Part shown: positions 9,668 to 18,123 of the stretch, piece by piece
How positions within the stretch are numbered: position 1 is the stretch's first letter
Layout of the letters: every line of letters starts with the position of its first letter
Assembly (NCBI GenBank): GCA_938042355.1
Contig: CALIRD010000135.1
Coordinates: 1-40,996 of the forward strand
Source of the DNA: an uncultured Thiotrichales bacterium
GTDB taxonomy: Bacteria; Pseudomonadota; Gammaproteobacteria; CAZUMV01
Direction of reading: 5' to 3'
Length of the DNA: 40,996 bases
Program-made: the position numbers and the translations under genes
The notes under the pieces: model-generated
Seen by the model: the letters and a program-made list of their open reading frames with translations, nothing else
Database searches by the model: none
Told to the model about the DNA's origin: nothing

Positions 9668-9700
9668 AAAAAAACTCGCATGCAGAATACTGGTGGCGAG
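9668..9700 (-). terminator. intrinsic terminator/attenuator-like hairpin in leader of the GT2-GT4 operon
   Basis: Minus strand reads CTCGC CACCAGTATTCTGCAT GCGAG TTTTTTT: 5-bp GC-rich stem, inner CAG/CTG pairing with 4-nt loop, then T7; about 22 nt upstream of the GT2 ATG. Confidence 0.55.
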
Positions 9701-9812
9701 CTTGTGTACGCATAGTCTAGCCTTAAACCAGAGCAATTGTTTGCTATAGTTAAATTTAACGTGAGCTTCGTCAAGAAAACTCCTTCGTTGGAGCAAAACA
9801 GTTGCTGATTAT

Positions 9813-9840
9813 AAGGTGCACGCATAAACTTTGGCACCTT
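9813..9840. repeat. inverted repeat AAGGTGC-N14-GCACCTT
   Basis: Perfect 7-bp arms at 9813-9819 and 9834-9840 in the divergent intergenic region. Confidence 0.4.
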
Positions 9841-9903
9841 GGTGATTACTTTAACGTTGATCTAAATGGCAAGGTAGGCCGAGCCTGTAGAATGCCAGCC
9901 GTA

Positions 9904-9933
9904 TTATACGATTCCGGAGCTTAGAATGAACAA
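9904..9933 (-). promoter_or_regulatory. candidate sigma70 promoter driving the GT2-GT4 operon leader
   Basis: Minus strand TTGTTC (9933-9928), 18-nt spacer, exact TATAAT (9909-9904). Confidence 0.35.
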
Positions 9934-10630
9934 GGATGTCATTAAAGTATTTATTGGATACGATTCTGTCGAAAGTGTCGCCTGGCATGTGATGGCACAT
10001 TCAATTTTTACTCAAAGCACCAGACCAGTCGCCATTATTCCAGTATACCTTGGAAATCTTAGAGGTATCTATTCAAGAGAGAAGAACCCTAAACAATCCA
10101 ATGAGTTTTCTTTTACGCGTTTTCTTGTTCCTTACTTGTCAGATTACGATGGTTACGCCATATTTTTTGACTGCGATATGATGTTGAGAACGGATATTAA
10201 CGAAATATTCAAGGTAATAGACGAGCAGCCAGATAAAGCGTTGTATTGTGTACAACATGATTACACACCGCGTGATGAAATCAAGTTTTTGAATACTGTC
10301 CAATATCAGTATCCACGAAAAAACTGGTCTTCAGTCGTGCTATGGAATTGTGCTCATCCGTCTAACAAAGTTGTTACACCGGAAATGGTTAATACTGCTT
10401 CTGCGATGGAGCTGCACCGATTTCTATGGTTGAAAGATGAGGAAATTGGTGACTTGAATGTTCGTTGGAATTGGCTGGTAGGAGAATATGATGATCCGCC
10501 AGCTGACGTTAATAATGTTCATTGGACTGTTGGTGGCCCATATTTTCATGAATATAGTGAAGTAGATTTTTCTAATGAATGGTTCGATAAAAGAGATAAA
10601 ACCTTTTTTGTGAAGCAAAAAGAAGAATAA
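9926..10630 (+). CDS. GT8-like glycosyltransferase
   Basis: FIGYDSVESVAWHVMAHSI, NEFSFTRFLVPYL and DxD in YAIFFDCDMMLRTDINEIF. Confidence 0.75.
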   Translation: MNKDVIKVFIGYDSVESVAWHVMAHSIFTQSTRPVAIIPVYLGNLRGIYSREKNPKQSNEFSFTRFLVPYLSDYDGYAIFFDCDMMLRTDINEIFKVIDEQPDKALYCVQHDYTPRDEIKFLNTVQYQYPRKNWSSVVLWNCAHPSNKVVTPEMVNTASAMELHRFLWLKDEEIGDLNVRWNWLVGEYDDPPADVNNVHWTVGGPYFHEYSEVDFSNEWFDKRDKTFFVKQKEE

Positions 10631-10708
10631 ATCTAACTCTCGAAAACTTTATTCTGTAGTTTATAAATTTTAGACCCCACATTTTTAGTAAGTAATGAGT
10701 ATATTTCA

Positions 10709-12010
10709 TTGGACAAGAAACCAATACCTGTAAGTAAAAGTGTCGTTATTGGGTTTATAGTGTTGTCACAGTTATTATTCCAGTTCTTAATACAAATTTA
10801 TGTTATTCGGTCAGTTGGAATTGGAGCTGAAACAGACGCTTATTTTGCTTCGTTAGCTATTCCAATGATGGTGTTTGTAGTTACATCTACCGCCTTGCAA
10901 AGTGTATGGCTGCCAAGGTTTTCAAAAACCGAAAATGACTCGAACTCATTACATAAAGAGTTATCCATAGCACAAGCGCAAGCTGTAATTGTGACAAGCG
11001 TTGCTATTTTTACTTTCGCTTTCACGATTCCAATATGGGTGCCATTACTTTATTCAAGTTTTTCAGAACATCAAATAGTGTTGACGAAGAAATTTACACT
11101 AGTCTTATTAGTGGGCATTTTGTTCAATACATTGTCTGCATTACTGACCAAAGCATTACATGTAAAAAATAAGTTTGTCCTTGTCGAAATCATTATACTT
11201 ATAGTGACTATTTTTTCTCTTTTCATGATCATACTGACGTTACCGCATTATGGAATTCTATCTGTTGCATATGTGATGGTTGGGCGATCATGTTTGATCT
11301 ATGTAATACAGTTCCTACTCACAGGAAGACCGGTATTTCGATTTAAGGAGAGTTCTAACGACTATGAAACATGGAAACTAATGGTTCCATTATTGTGGGG
11401 CGGGTCATTATTTAAATTATCTCCTGCTGTAGATAAAATAATAGCCTCATACGCATTTACGGGAGGTGTTACAGTTTTATTCTTAGCGCAGAAGTTAATG
11501 AGTGTTATTGCTTCAGTACTCGAGCGAGCTATCAGTGTGCCTACTTTCCCTAATCTAAATAGAATCGCTGTATCTAGCCAGTATTCACAATTAAAAAAAT
11601 TATATAGAAAGTGTATTTTTAAAATCGCAGGAATCACATTCTTTCTTGGTATTGTCCTTTATGTTGGAAAATCAGTGTTTTTGGATATTGTAATTATTTC
11701 TTTGGGGATTTCAGAAGATGCATCTTATGATTTGTGGTTGATGTGTATCCTTTTATTGGGATTTTTGTTTGTTGCAGCTTCTGGCTCGATTGCAAGTAAT
11801 GTGTTTTTTGCATTAGGTGATACTAACACTCCGGTTAATGTAGGAGTTGTTGGTTTTATTCTAGGCTTGATGCTTAAAGTTGTGTTTTTCTTAAAGTTTG
11901 GAATTCATGGGCTAGTTATTGCGATATCACTTACTTACCTAATCACAATGATAATGAATTGCTTTTTCCTGGAACGAAAAATCACATTTGTATCGAGTGT
12001 GACCGATTAA
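10709..12010 (+). CDS. MurJ/Wzx-type (MOP superfamily) lipid-linked glycan flippase
   Basis: Polytopic protein; IYVIRSVGIGAETDAYFASLAIPMMVFVV...SVWLPRFSKTE typical of MviN/MurJ relatives. TTG start. Confidence 0.85.
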   Translation: MDKKPIPVSKSVVIGFIVLSQLLFQFLIQIYVIRSVGIGAETDAYFASLAIPMMVFVVTSTALQSVWLPRFSKTENDSNSLHKELSIAQAQAVIVTSVAIFTFAFTIPIWVPLLYSSFSEHQIVLTKKFTLVLLVGILFNTLSALLTKALHVKNKFVLVEIIILIVTIFSLFMIILTLPHYGILSVAYVMVGRSCLIYVIQFLLTGRPVFRFKESSNDYETWKLMVPLLWGGSLFKLSPAVDKIIASYAFTGGVTVLFLAQKLMSVIASVLERAISVPTFPNLNRIAVSSQYSQLKKLYRKCIFKIAGITFFLGIVLYVGKSVFLDIVIISLGISEDASYDLWLMCILLLGFLFVAASGSIASNVFFALGDTNTPVNVGVVGFILGLMLKVVFFLKFGIHGLVIAISLTYLITMIMNCFFLERKITFVSSVTD

Positions 12011-12122
12011 GAAGCACAAGTCATTGCTTAAAATTCTTGGTTTAAAAGAGGCGGGGGTTTTGCTCTTCTCTCTGTTTTATCTGCAGTGATTTGATGTTTA
12101 ATAAGAAGTTGGTGTTTTATTT

Positions 12123-13121
12123 ATGAAAGTTGAAAAAGTGCTAACTACGGTAGTGTTATGTGGGTACGGAGACGCACCTTATATTGAAGATCAGATTAAG
12201 TCGATTACCTCACAAACTGTAAAGATCCACAAGCTCACAATCTATGATGATGGGCTATCGAGTAGTGCTATAAATGTGGTGAATGACTATGAGAAAAAAT
12301 TTCCGGATATTGTGAAGCTAGTAGTAAATGATAGTAGAAAGGGTCTAATCCACAATTTTGGTGACGCAATAGCAGAAGCGAAAGGCGATTATATATTTTT
12401 AAGTGATCAGGATGACGTTTGGAGTGAGCATAAAGTAGAGAAAATCATTGAAGAATTTCATTCAGATCGAAAGCCAGACCTGGTTTTTTCTGATGCGATC
12501 ATAACTGATAAAGATGGGAATATTCATAGTTGCAATTTGTGGGAACGGATCGGATTTAAGCCTCGTAAAGATAAGGATCCAGAGTTTTTATTTGAAAATT
12601 TACTCATGAGACAAGTGATCACTGGTGCCACTATTGCGATAAGACGTGAAGCGCTAAATTACATAGTTCCGATTCCGGATTTGTCTCCAACATTTCTACA
12701 TGATGGTTGGGTTGGAATGGCTTGCGCTGCTAAAGGAAGAGTGAGTTGGGTAAATGAAGGGTTAATTTTTTATCGACAACATGATTCTCAATTGGCTGGA
12801 ATATCAAGAAGTGGAATAGAATTGCTCATTCACAAAGTTAGAATGTACACATCGGTAAATGCTCAAACGAGAAAAAATATTCATGAGGAAGCAGAAATTT
12901 GGAAGAAAATGTTGTTACTACTCTTGGAAAGGATAGATTTATCTTCACACAAAGTCGACTTGATTGAGAGAAAAATTGATTTTCTAAAGTATCGCGCTTT
13001 AAAAATGAAAAAAGTGAAGCGAATTCATTCAAGTATTCTTCATTGGCGAAATGGAAATTATAGGAAATTTCATATCCGACCTGTTCGCGCTTTGCTTTTA
13101 GATATCTTGATGCCTGAGTAA
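12123..13121 (+). CDS. glycosyltransferase family 2
   Basis: VVLCGYGDAPYIEDQIKSITSQTV, IFLSDQDDVWSEHKVEKI, DLVFSDAIITDKDG. Confidence 0.92.
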   Translation: MKVEKVLTTVVLCGYGDAPYIEDQIKSITSQTVKIHKLTIYDDGLSSSAINVVNDYEKKFPDIVKLVVNDSRKGLIHNFGDAIAEAKGDYIFLSDQDDVWSEHKVEKIIEEFHSDRKPDLVFSDAIITDKDGNIHSCNLWERIGFKPRKDKDPEFLFENLLMRQVITGATIAIRREALNYIVPIPDLSPTFLHDGWVGMACAAKGRVSWVNEGLIFYRQHDSQLAGISRSGIELLIHKVRMYTSVNAQTRKNIHEEAEIWKKMLLLLLERIDLSSHKVDLIERKIDFLKYRALKMKKVKRIHSSILHWRNGNYRKFHIRPVRALLLDILMPE

Positions 13122-13127
13122 AAAGAC

Positions 13128-13928
13128 TTGAAAATATTCTATTGTTACAATCAAGTTACCTATTCAGTTGCACGCCAAGTTGCAAATTCTTCTGAGAGAA
13201 AAAGTATTGTGATTACAATGCCAAATCGAATTGAGCAGAGTAAGGGCACACCATGGCTAACAATTGAGTACAATACCGTAATAGCTTTTTTCACTTTATT
13301 AGTTTCTATTTTCACCAGAAAGGTCGAAGTAGTAATCCCGCATAATAAAGGCAAGCCACTAGTTAACTTAATGTTTCGGTATTCACGTAATTTGTCAATT
13401 ATAGATGATGGTATGGATACATTTAGAGATGTACCGAGAAACATCGATCTCGAGACATTGAGAAGCAATATTTCTTACTATACGTTTGATTATGATCTGC
13501 CTTTAGCAGATTGGTTATCAAAACTACATGTAATCAAGGCCTGTCCAGTGTCAGCATTAGTTAGCGACATGAGACCGATTTTTTCATTTGAGAGAATAAG
13601 AACAATAATAATTGAGTCGCCAGGTGTGGTTTATGATGCTCAGGACGCAGATTTAGAGGCGGTTTTATTCATTCGGCATCCAAACGTTAATAAAAACGGA
13701 AATAACAGTGGTTTCATAAATACGATAAATGGTAAGGAGTATTCTGTAGAGAAAAGTTTGCAAAACTATTCTGGAAAAATTGTTGTAGGCGAGTCAATGG
13801 TTTTGATATTTGCACTTTCTTGTTTAGAGGATTTGGTGAGCTTGAGAATTATGATGAAAAAAAATCAGTTTGAAAATTTGTCGGTTTTGCATGAAATATT
13901 ACGTAAACATGAATTATGTATATTTTAA
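13128..13928 (+). CDS. hypothetical protein of the glycan locus, possibly sialyltransferase-like
   Basis: Complete 266-aa ORF packed 6 nt after GT2; LSIIDDGMDTFRD and VVGESMVLIFALSC motifs. TTG start. Family not recognised with confidence. Confidence 0.55.
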   Translation: MKIFYCYNQVTYSVARQVANSSERKSIVITMPNRIEQSKGTPWLTIEYNTVIAFFTLLVSIFTRKVEVVIPHNKGKPLVNLMFRYSRNLSIIDDGMDTFRDVPRNIDLETLRSNISYYTFDYDLPLADWLSKLHVIKACPVSALVSDMRPIFSFERIRTIIIESPGVVYDAQDADLEAVLFIRHPNVNKNGNNSGFINTINGKEYSVEKSLQNYSGKIVVGESMVLIFALSCLEDLVSLRIMMKKNQFENLSVLHEILRKHELCIF

Positions 13929-13974
13929 ATATTAAGTACTTATCACGAAAAACCATTACTAAATAAAGTCAACT

Positions 13975-14838
13975 ATGAAAATAATTAGAAAATATTTATA
14001 CGAAATACTGCTCGCAAACAAAAGGCTGTGTGCGGAAATTTATAGAAGAATACTCGATTCTTGTAGTGCGGGAAGAGCTTGTAAAATTAAAAACATTACG
14101 CAAAGTTTTAAAGGTATGTCTTCAAGATTTTATTTCGACCGCGATCTAAATCTTTATTTTGTTCAGGATGAAGGGAATACGCATTACTTCTCTGAAAAAA
14201 TGAGGGGCTTTGATTTGTATACAAGAGGTTTGGACAAGCGGGCAATGCAGCTAGCCAAGTCATATTATCTGGATCAAATAAAGTTTGAGAAAAATGATTA
14301 TTTTATTGACTGCGGTGCAAACTATGCTGATATATATTTGTATCTAAAGACTATACCTCTTGATTTGAACTATCTGGCATTCGAGCCTTCACCCAGAGAA
14401 TTTCAATGTATTAAATTAAATGCTCCTCGTCAAGAATGTAACGAGTTGGCATTATTTGAGAATGCAGGAGAATTTGAATTGTATATTTCATCCGCTGGAG
14501 CGGATTCTTCTCTGATTGAGCCTAAAAATGGCTATGATGAAAAGATACAGGTCAGCTGTACGACTTTAGATGATTATCTGGCGCAAAAAGATATACCCAT
14601 GGTTAAGCTCTTAAAGCTAGAGGCTGAAGGTCTCGAGCCAGAAATTCTTCGAGGAGGCATAGAATCACTCAAAAACATTGCCTATATTTCAGTTGATGGT
14701 GGTCCCGAACGAGGCTTAAATGAAGAGCAAACGATTTCTACTGTTACGAACATCTTGTGCCAAAACAACTTTATTATGTTGGAAATAGATATTAAAGCTG
14801 CAATGGGTCGAGTTTTATATAAAAATTTGAAATTCTAA
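13975..14838 (+). CDS. FkbM family methyltransferase
   Basis: KNDYFIDCGANYADIYLYLK, YLAFEPSPREFQCIKLNA, VKLLKLEAEGLEPEILRGG. Confidence 0.88.
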   Translation: MKIIRKYLYEILLANKRLCAEIYRRILDSCSAGRACKIKNITQSFKGMSSRFYFDRDLNLYFVQDEGNTHYFSEKMRGFDLYTRGLDKRAMQLAKSYYLDQIKFEKNDYFIDCGANYADIYLYLKTIPLDLNYLAFEPSPREFQCIKLNAPRQECNELALFENAGEFELYISSAGADSSLIEPKNGYDEKIQVSCTTLDDYLAQKDIPMVKLLKLEAEGLEPEILRGGIESLKNIAYISVDGGPERGLNEEQTISTVTNILCQNNFIMLEIDIKAAMGRVLYKNLKF

Positions 14839-14842
14839 ATCT

Positions 14843-14865
14843 ACAAGCCAAAAATTCTGGTTTGT
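14843..14865 (+). terminator. weak hairpin after FkbM gene
   Basis: ACAAGCCA/TGGTTTGT (8 bp, one G.T) with 7-nt loop; no good T-tract. Confidence 0.25.
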
Positions 14866-14971
14866 TTGATATATATTCAAAAATTCTTCTCTTAGTTAGA
14901 TTACTAAACTGATTATATTAACTACCTAGTTTAATGATTTATGTTTGTTGATAATAAATGGAAATTACAGA

Positions 14972-15784
14972 ATGAAAATCAAAAAACAATTAAGGCAGTA
15001 TTTTAAACCCAAACAAAAATTTGATGGGTTCGTTGAAAATCGCCAAAATATTGCTGGATTCGAAAATTTATCCGATTCTGACTTAGAGCAACTCAATCAG
15101 ATTTTAGAATGGAATAGCTTTGTTGTTGATCAGAATGGCAGACGATTTGGTAATATGGCCTGGGCCGGTAAGAGAGACTTGCCATCAGAAATTCCAGATC
15201 GTAGGCATGAACTTCTTTCGGAACGTATTGATTTATCGCAGAAATCTGTATTGGAGATTGGTTGTTTCGAAGGATTACATACTATTAGTTTATGCGGCAT
15301 GGCCAGGAATGTAACAGCAATTGATGCTCGAGTCGAAAATGTAGTGAAAACGATGGTTCGTTGTGGATTTTTTCAATGTAAGCCACGTGTTGTTGTTTGT
15401 AATGTTGAATCGGATGTTGGAAAGTTTGAATCATTTGAGACAGATTTTTGTCATCATTTTGGTGTTTTATATCACCTAAAAGACCCAGTTAATCATATTT
15501 TTAAACTTGGTAATATTGTCAAAGATGGAATATTTCTAGATACACATATTGCAGACCCTGATACACAGGATATTAAACAATCATCTCACGCTGAAATAGA
15601 TTTTGATTATTACGAATATAGAGAAAGTACTGGGGTATTTGCGGGTATGTACGCAACGGCACAATGGCTTACGCTTACTAGTTTAGAAGAAGTGTTGAGA
15701 GCTGCTGGTTTCATAAACTTTGAATTGATAGAGAACCGATCAGAAAGAAATGGAAAGCGAATTTTAGCGCTCGCTACAAAATAG
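14972..15784 (+). CDS. class I SAM-dependent methyltransferase (DUF1698/CmoB-like fold)
   Basis: VLEIGCFEGLHTISL, VTAIDARVENVVKT, HHFGVLYHLKDPVNHI. Start MKIKKQLR chosen. Confidence 0.82.
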   Translation: MKIKKQLRQYFKPKQKFDGFVENRQNIAGFENLSDSDLEQLNQILEWNSFVVDQNGRRFGNMAWAGKRDLPSEIPDRRHELLSERIDLSQKSVLEIGCFEGLHTISLCGMARNVTAIDARVENVVKTMVRCGFFQCKPRVVVCNVESDVGKFESFETDFCHHFGVLYHLKDPVNHIFKLGNIVKDGIFLDTHIADPDTQDIKQSSHAEIDFDYYEYRESTGVFAGMYATAQWLTLTSLEEVLRAAGFINFELIENRSERNGKRILALATK

Positions 15785-15785
15785 A

Positions 15786-16634
15786 TTATTTTTCTTTATC
15801 AATATGTTCTCTAATGATGGTTGAAAAATTATCTTGTATTTCAAAAACCTCGCTTTCGAAACTCAATTTATTAGCTGTTCTTAATTCTTCAAGTGATGAG
15901 TTATTGTCAATCAGCCCTAATTCATAAGCAATTTCATCTGAGTTCTTTGGTGCAATAAGACGGATATCCCATGGAATAGTATTGGGAGCAATTTTATTTA
16001 CATGGCGTGCAATATTGATACTGCAACTACTGAACAGGGTATGATAAAACTCGGGCTCTAAAACTAGTTTGTTTGCGCGGTTTAACATATCGATGAACAA
16101 TGTTTGTTTATCGTACAGAGATGCTTTTAATGGATAGAGATAGACGTCATTTTTTCGATAATTAACGCGTAAGTTAATCACGTCTCGCTCATCTGCTATG
16201 ACATACACTAGTTCATATCGCGGGAGTACGCCAACCAAGGGTGAATACACTTCATTGGGTTGTCGACGTGCTTCTACCGAGATAGCGACATATTCACCTG
16301 TATCAAAGCCAAAGGATACAAAGGTGTGTGCAGCGCCCATACCCGCGAAAGGTTCAACAATATAGTCAACCGAAATTAAATCAGAAAGTAGATACTCTCT
16401 ATCATCATAAGCTACAGTAAATTCAGTTTCGCTTGTATAGCGAAAGTTTCTGACATTGTTAATAATCACTTGATCGCCGTTGATTGTTGAGGTGGCAAGC
16501 ACTGCTTGATCGGTGCGCCATTCACGATCATTGGAGGGTTTTGAGAAAATAAATAACGCGATATAGATCGTCAGCAGGCAAGCAATTGAAATAAAAAATA
16601 GGCCAATTGCTTTTCTGACCCGGACGATATTCAT
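15786..16634 (-). CDS. DUF4105 (Lnb-type N-terminal periplasmic) domain protein
   Basis: N-terminal TM; DREWRTDQAVLATSTINGDQVIINNVRNFRYTSETEFTVAYDDREY...GMGAAHTFVSFGFDTGEYVAISVEARR. Confidence 0.85.
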   Translation of the reverse strand: MNIVRVRKAIGLFFISIACLLTIYIALFIFSKPSNDREWRTDQAVLATSTINGDQVIINNVRNFRYTSETEFTVAYDDREYLLSDLISVDYIVEPFAGMGAAHTFVSFGFDTGEYVAISVEARRQPNEVYSPLVGVLPRYELVYVIADERDVINLRVNYRKNDVYLYPLKASLYDKQTLFIDMLNRANKLVLEPEFYHTLFSSCSINIARHVNKIAPNTIPWDIRLIAPKNSDEIAYELGLIDNNSSLEELRTANKLSFESEVFEIQDNFSTIIREHIDKEK

Positions 16635-17248
16635 GCTGTTTTCTGCCAGTGTAATAAACGATTGTTGGCTGGCATCGTATGATCATTAATAAGAGTTAAT
16701 CCAGCCTTGCCAGCTAAATCGTTTATTGCCTCAAAGTCTCGAATGCCTTTACCGGGATCATCATCTTTGAGCCATTGATCGAAGCGTTGATTGCTTTCGC
16801 TGGTGAATGCGCCGTTGTAGTTAAAGGGGCCGTACAAACAAAAGTGGCCGGATGGTCTAATCACGTCAGCAATCCCATCGAAAAATTTTACAACTTCTAC
16901 CCAGTGCATGATGTGTACGGTGTTTGCAGAAAAAGCAGCATCGAAATTTTGCGTGGGCCAGTGACCCACTTCGTTTACATTGAGGAAAATTGGGTCTGGA
17001 GTGTTGGGTAGGCCGGCTTCTGCCAGCCACAGATTAATACCATAGAGGTATTCACTCTGATCAGCACACTGCCAGCTCAGGTGCGGCATTGCGTTGGCAA
17101 AGTGAACAGCATGTTGTGCCGTGCCACTGCCAATTTCCAACACAGAGTTCACTTGTTTCAGAATAGGTTTTAACACCTTGAGTATGGCATCTTTATTGTT
17201 TTCGCAGGCCTGTGAAAACGGCTTATCCATCAGCGGGTAAATATCCAC
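16631..17248 (-). CDS. DUF938 SAM-dependent methyltransferase
   Basis: KPFSQACENNKDAIL, VLEIGSGTAQHAVHFANAMPHLSWQCAD, FDAAFSANTVHIMHW, GPFNYNGAFTSESNQRFD. Start may be M at 17230. Confidence 0.92.
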   Translation of the reverse strand: MDIYPLMDKPFSQACENNKDAILKVLKPILKQVNSVLEIGSGTAQHAVHFANAMPHLSWQCADQSEYLYGINLWLAEAGLPNTPDPIFLNVNEVGHWPTQNFDAAFSANTVHIMHWVEVVKFFDGIADVIRPSGHFCLYGPFNYNGAFTSESNQRFDQWLKDDDPGKGIRDFEAINDLAGKAGLTLINDHTMPANNRLLHWQKTA

Positions 17249-18123
17249 ATCAGTAACAAAGCAATCGGGAAGATGGCTAGCACATTACCCCATAATACTA
17301 TTTCAGCTACTTCTCCTTTCATACCGGCATCTTTCAAGTATCTTTCTGCGACCAGGAAATTAAATACCGCAGGTGGAAGAATACTAAACAATAATAACAG
17401 GTTGGTTTGCAGTGGTGTCGTCGTAGAGAGCTGGAGATAGATGATTGCCATAATTAAGCCGACTGCAGGAATCCAGAGACCGGCGATTAACGGAGTGCGA
17501 AGTTTCAACGTTGGCATCGAGGTTAATCGTGAGCCCAGGGCGAAAATCATGAGGGGAATGGCGATTTGCCCCATCAGGTCAATAGCGCGGTCTAATGCCA
17601 GTGGTAACTGCCAGCCCTGGGTAGAAAACAGAATTGCCAGGATCGCAGCAATCAGGTTAGGGCGGGTAAATTGTTTGAGTAGGTTGACATTGCTGTTAAC
17701 GATAGCCAGACCTAATGAAAAATGCAGCAAACTACAGCACATATAGAGCAGCACTGCTTGCGGTAGTACTTCATTACCGAATGAAAAGATAAGTAAGGGT
17801 ACACCGAGGTTGGCAGAATTATTAAACATGGTGGGCGGTAGTAATACACGCTTATCCATTGCCAGTGCTTTGCATAAGGGAAGTGTCAACAAGCCTGAAC
17901 CTAGCACAACAAATACAGCGCCGCCCAATAGTGGCAAATTTTCGGAGAGTGACCACTCGGCGCCTGTTAGCGCGCTGAAGATTAATGCCGGCGCAAACAA
18001 ATCCATATTGGCGTTATTAATAAATTGCATTTGCGGCTGATTCTTCTTCGAGTACCAATATCCCGCTGTAGCAATCAGTACGATTGGAAAGATGACATTA
18101 AATACGGTTACTAGAAGGGTCAT
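17230..18123 (-). CDS. AEC family transporter
   Basis: Polytopic; NNSANLGVPLLIFSFGNEVLPQAVLLYM and IAIPLMIFALGSRL. Confidence 0.88.
   Translation of the reverse strand: MTLLVTVFNVIFPIVLIATAGYWYSKKNQPQMQFINNANMDLFAPALIFSALTGAEWSLSENLPLLGGAVFVVLGSGLLTLPLCKALAMDKRVLLPPTMFNNSANLGVPLLIFSFGNEVLPQAVLLYMCCSLLHFSLGLAIVNSNVNLLKQFTRPNLIAAILAILFSTQGWQLPLALDRAIDLMGQIAIPLMIFALGSRLTSMPTLKLRTPLIAGLWIPAVGLIMAIIYLQLSTTTPLQTNLLLLFSILPPAVFNFLVAERYLKDAGMKGEVAEIVLWGNVLAIFPIALLLMWIFTR

Noticed and set aside
9646-9925. JUMPstart/ops (GGCGGTAGNNT) element for RfaH in the glycan-locus intergenic region
   Set aside because: Read both strands; no convincing ops core found, so the attenuator idea cannot be tied to RfaH by sequence.
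12011-12122. Short AAGAG/CTCTT and AAGCA/TGCTT stems between flippase and GT2
   Set aside because: Only 5-bp stems with long loops; not a credible terminator.
7584-15784. Glycan locus as a mobile element or prophage
   Set aside because: No integrase, transposase, terminal repeats or tRNA attachment site at its edges; only an inferred acquisition.
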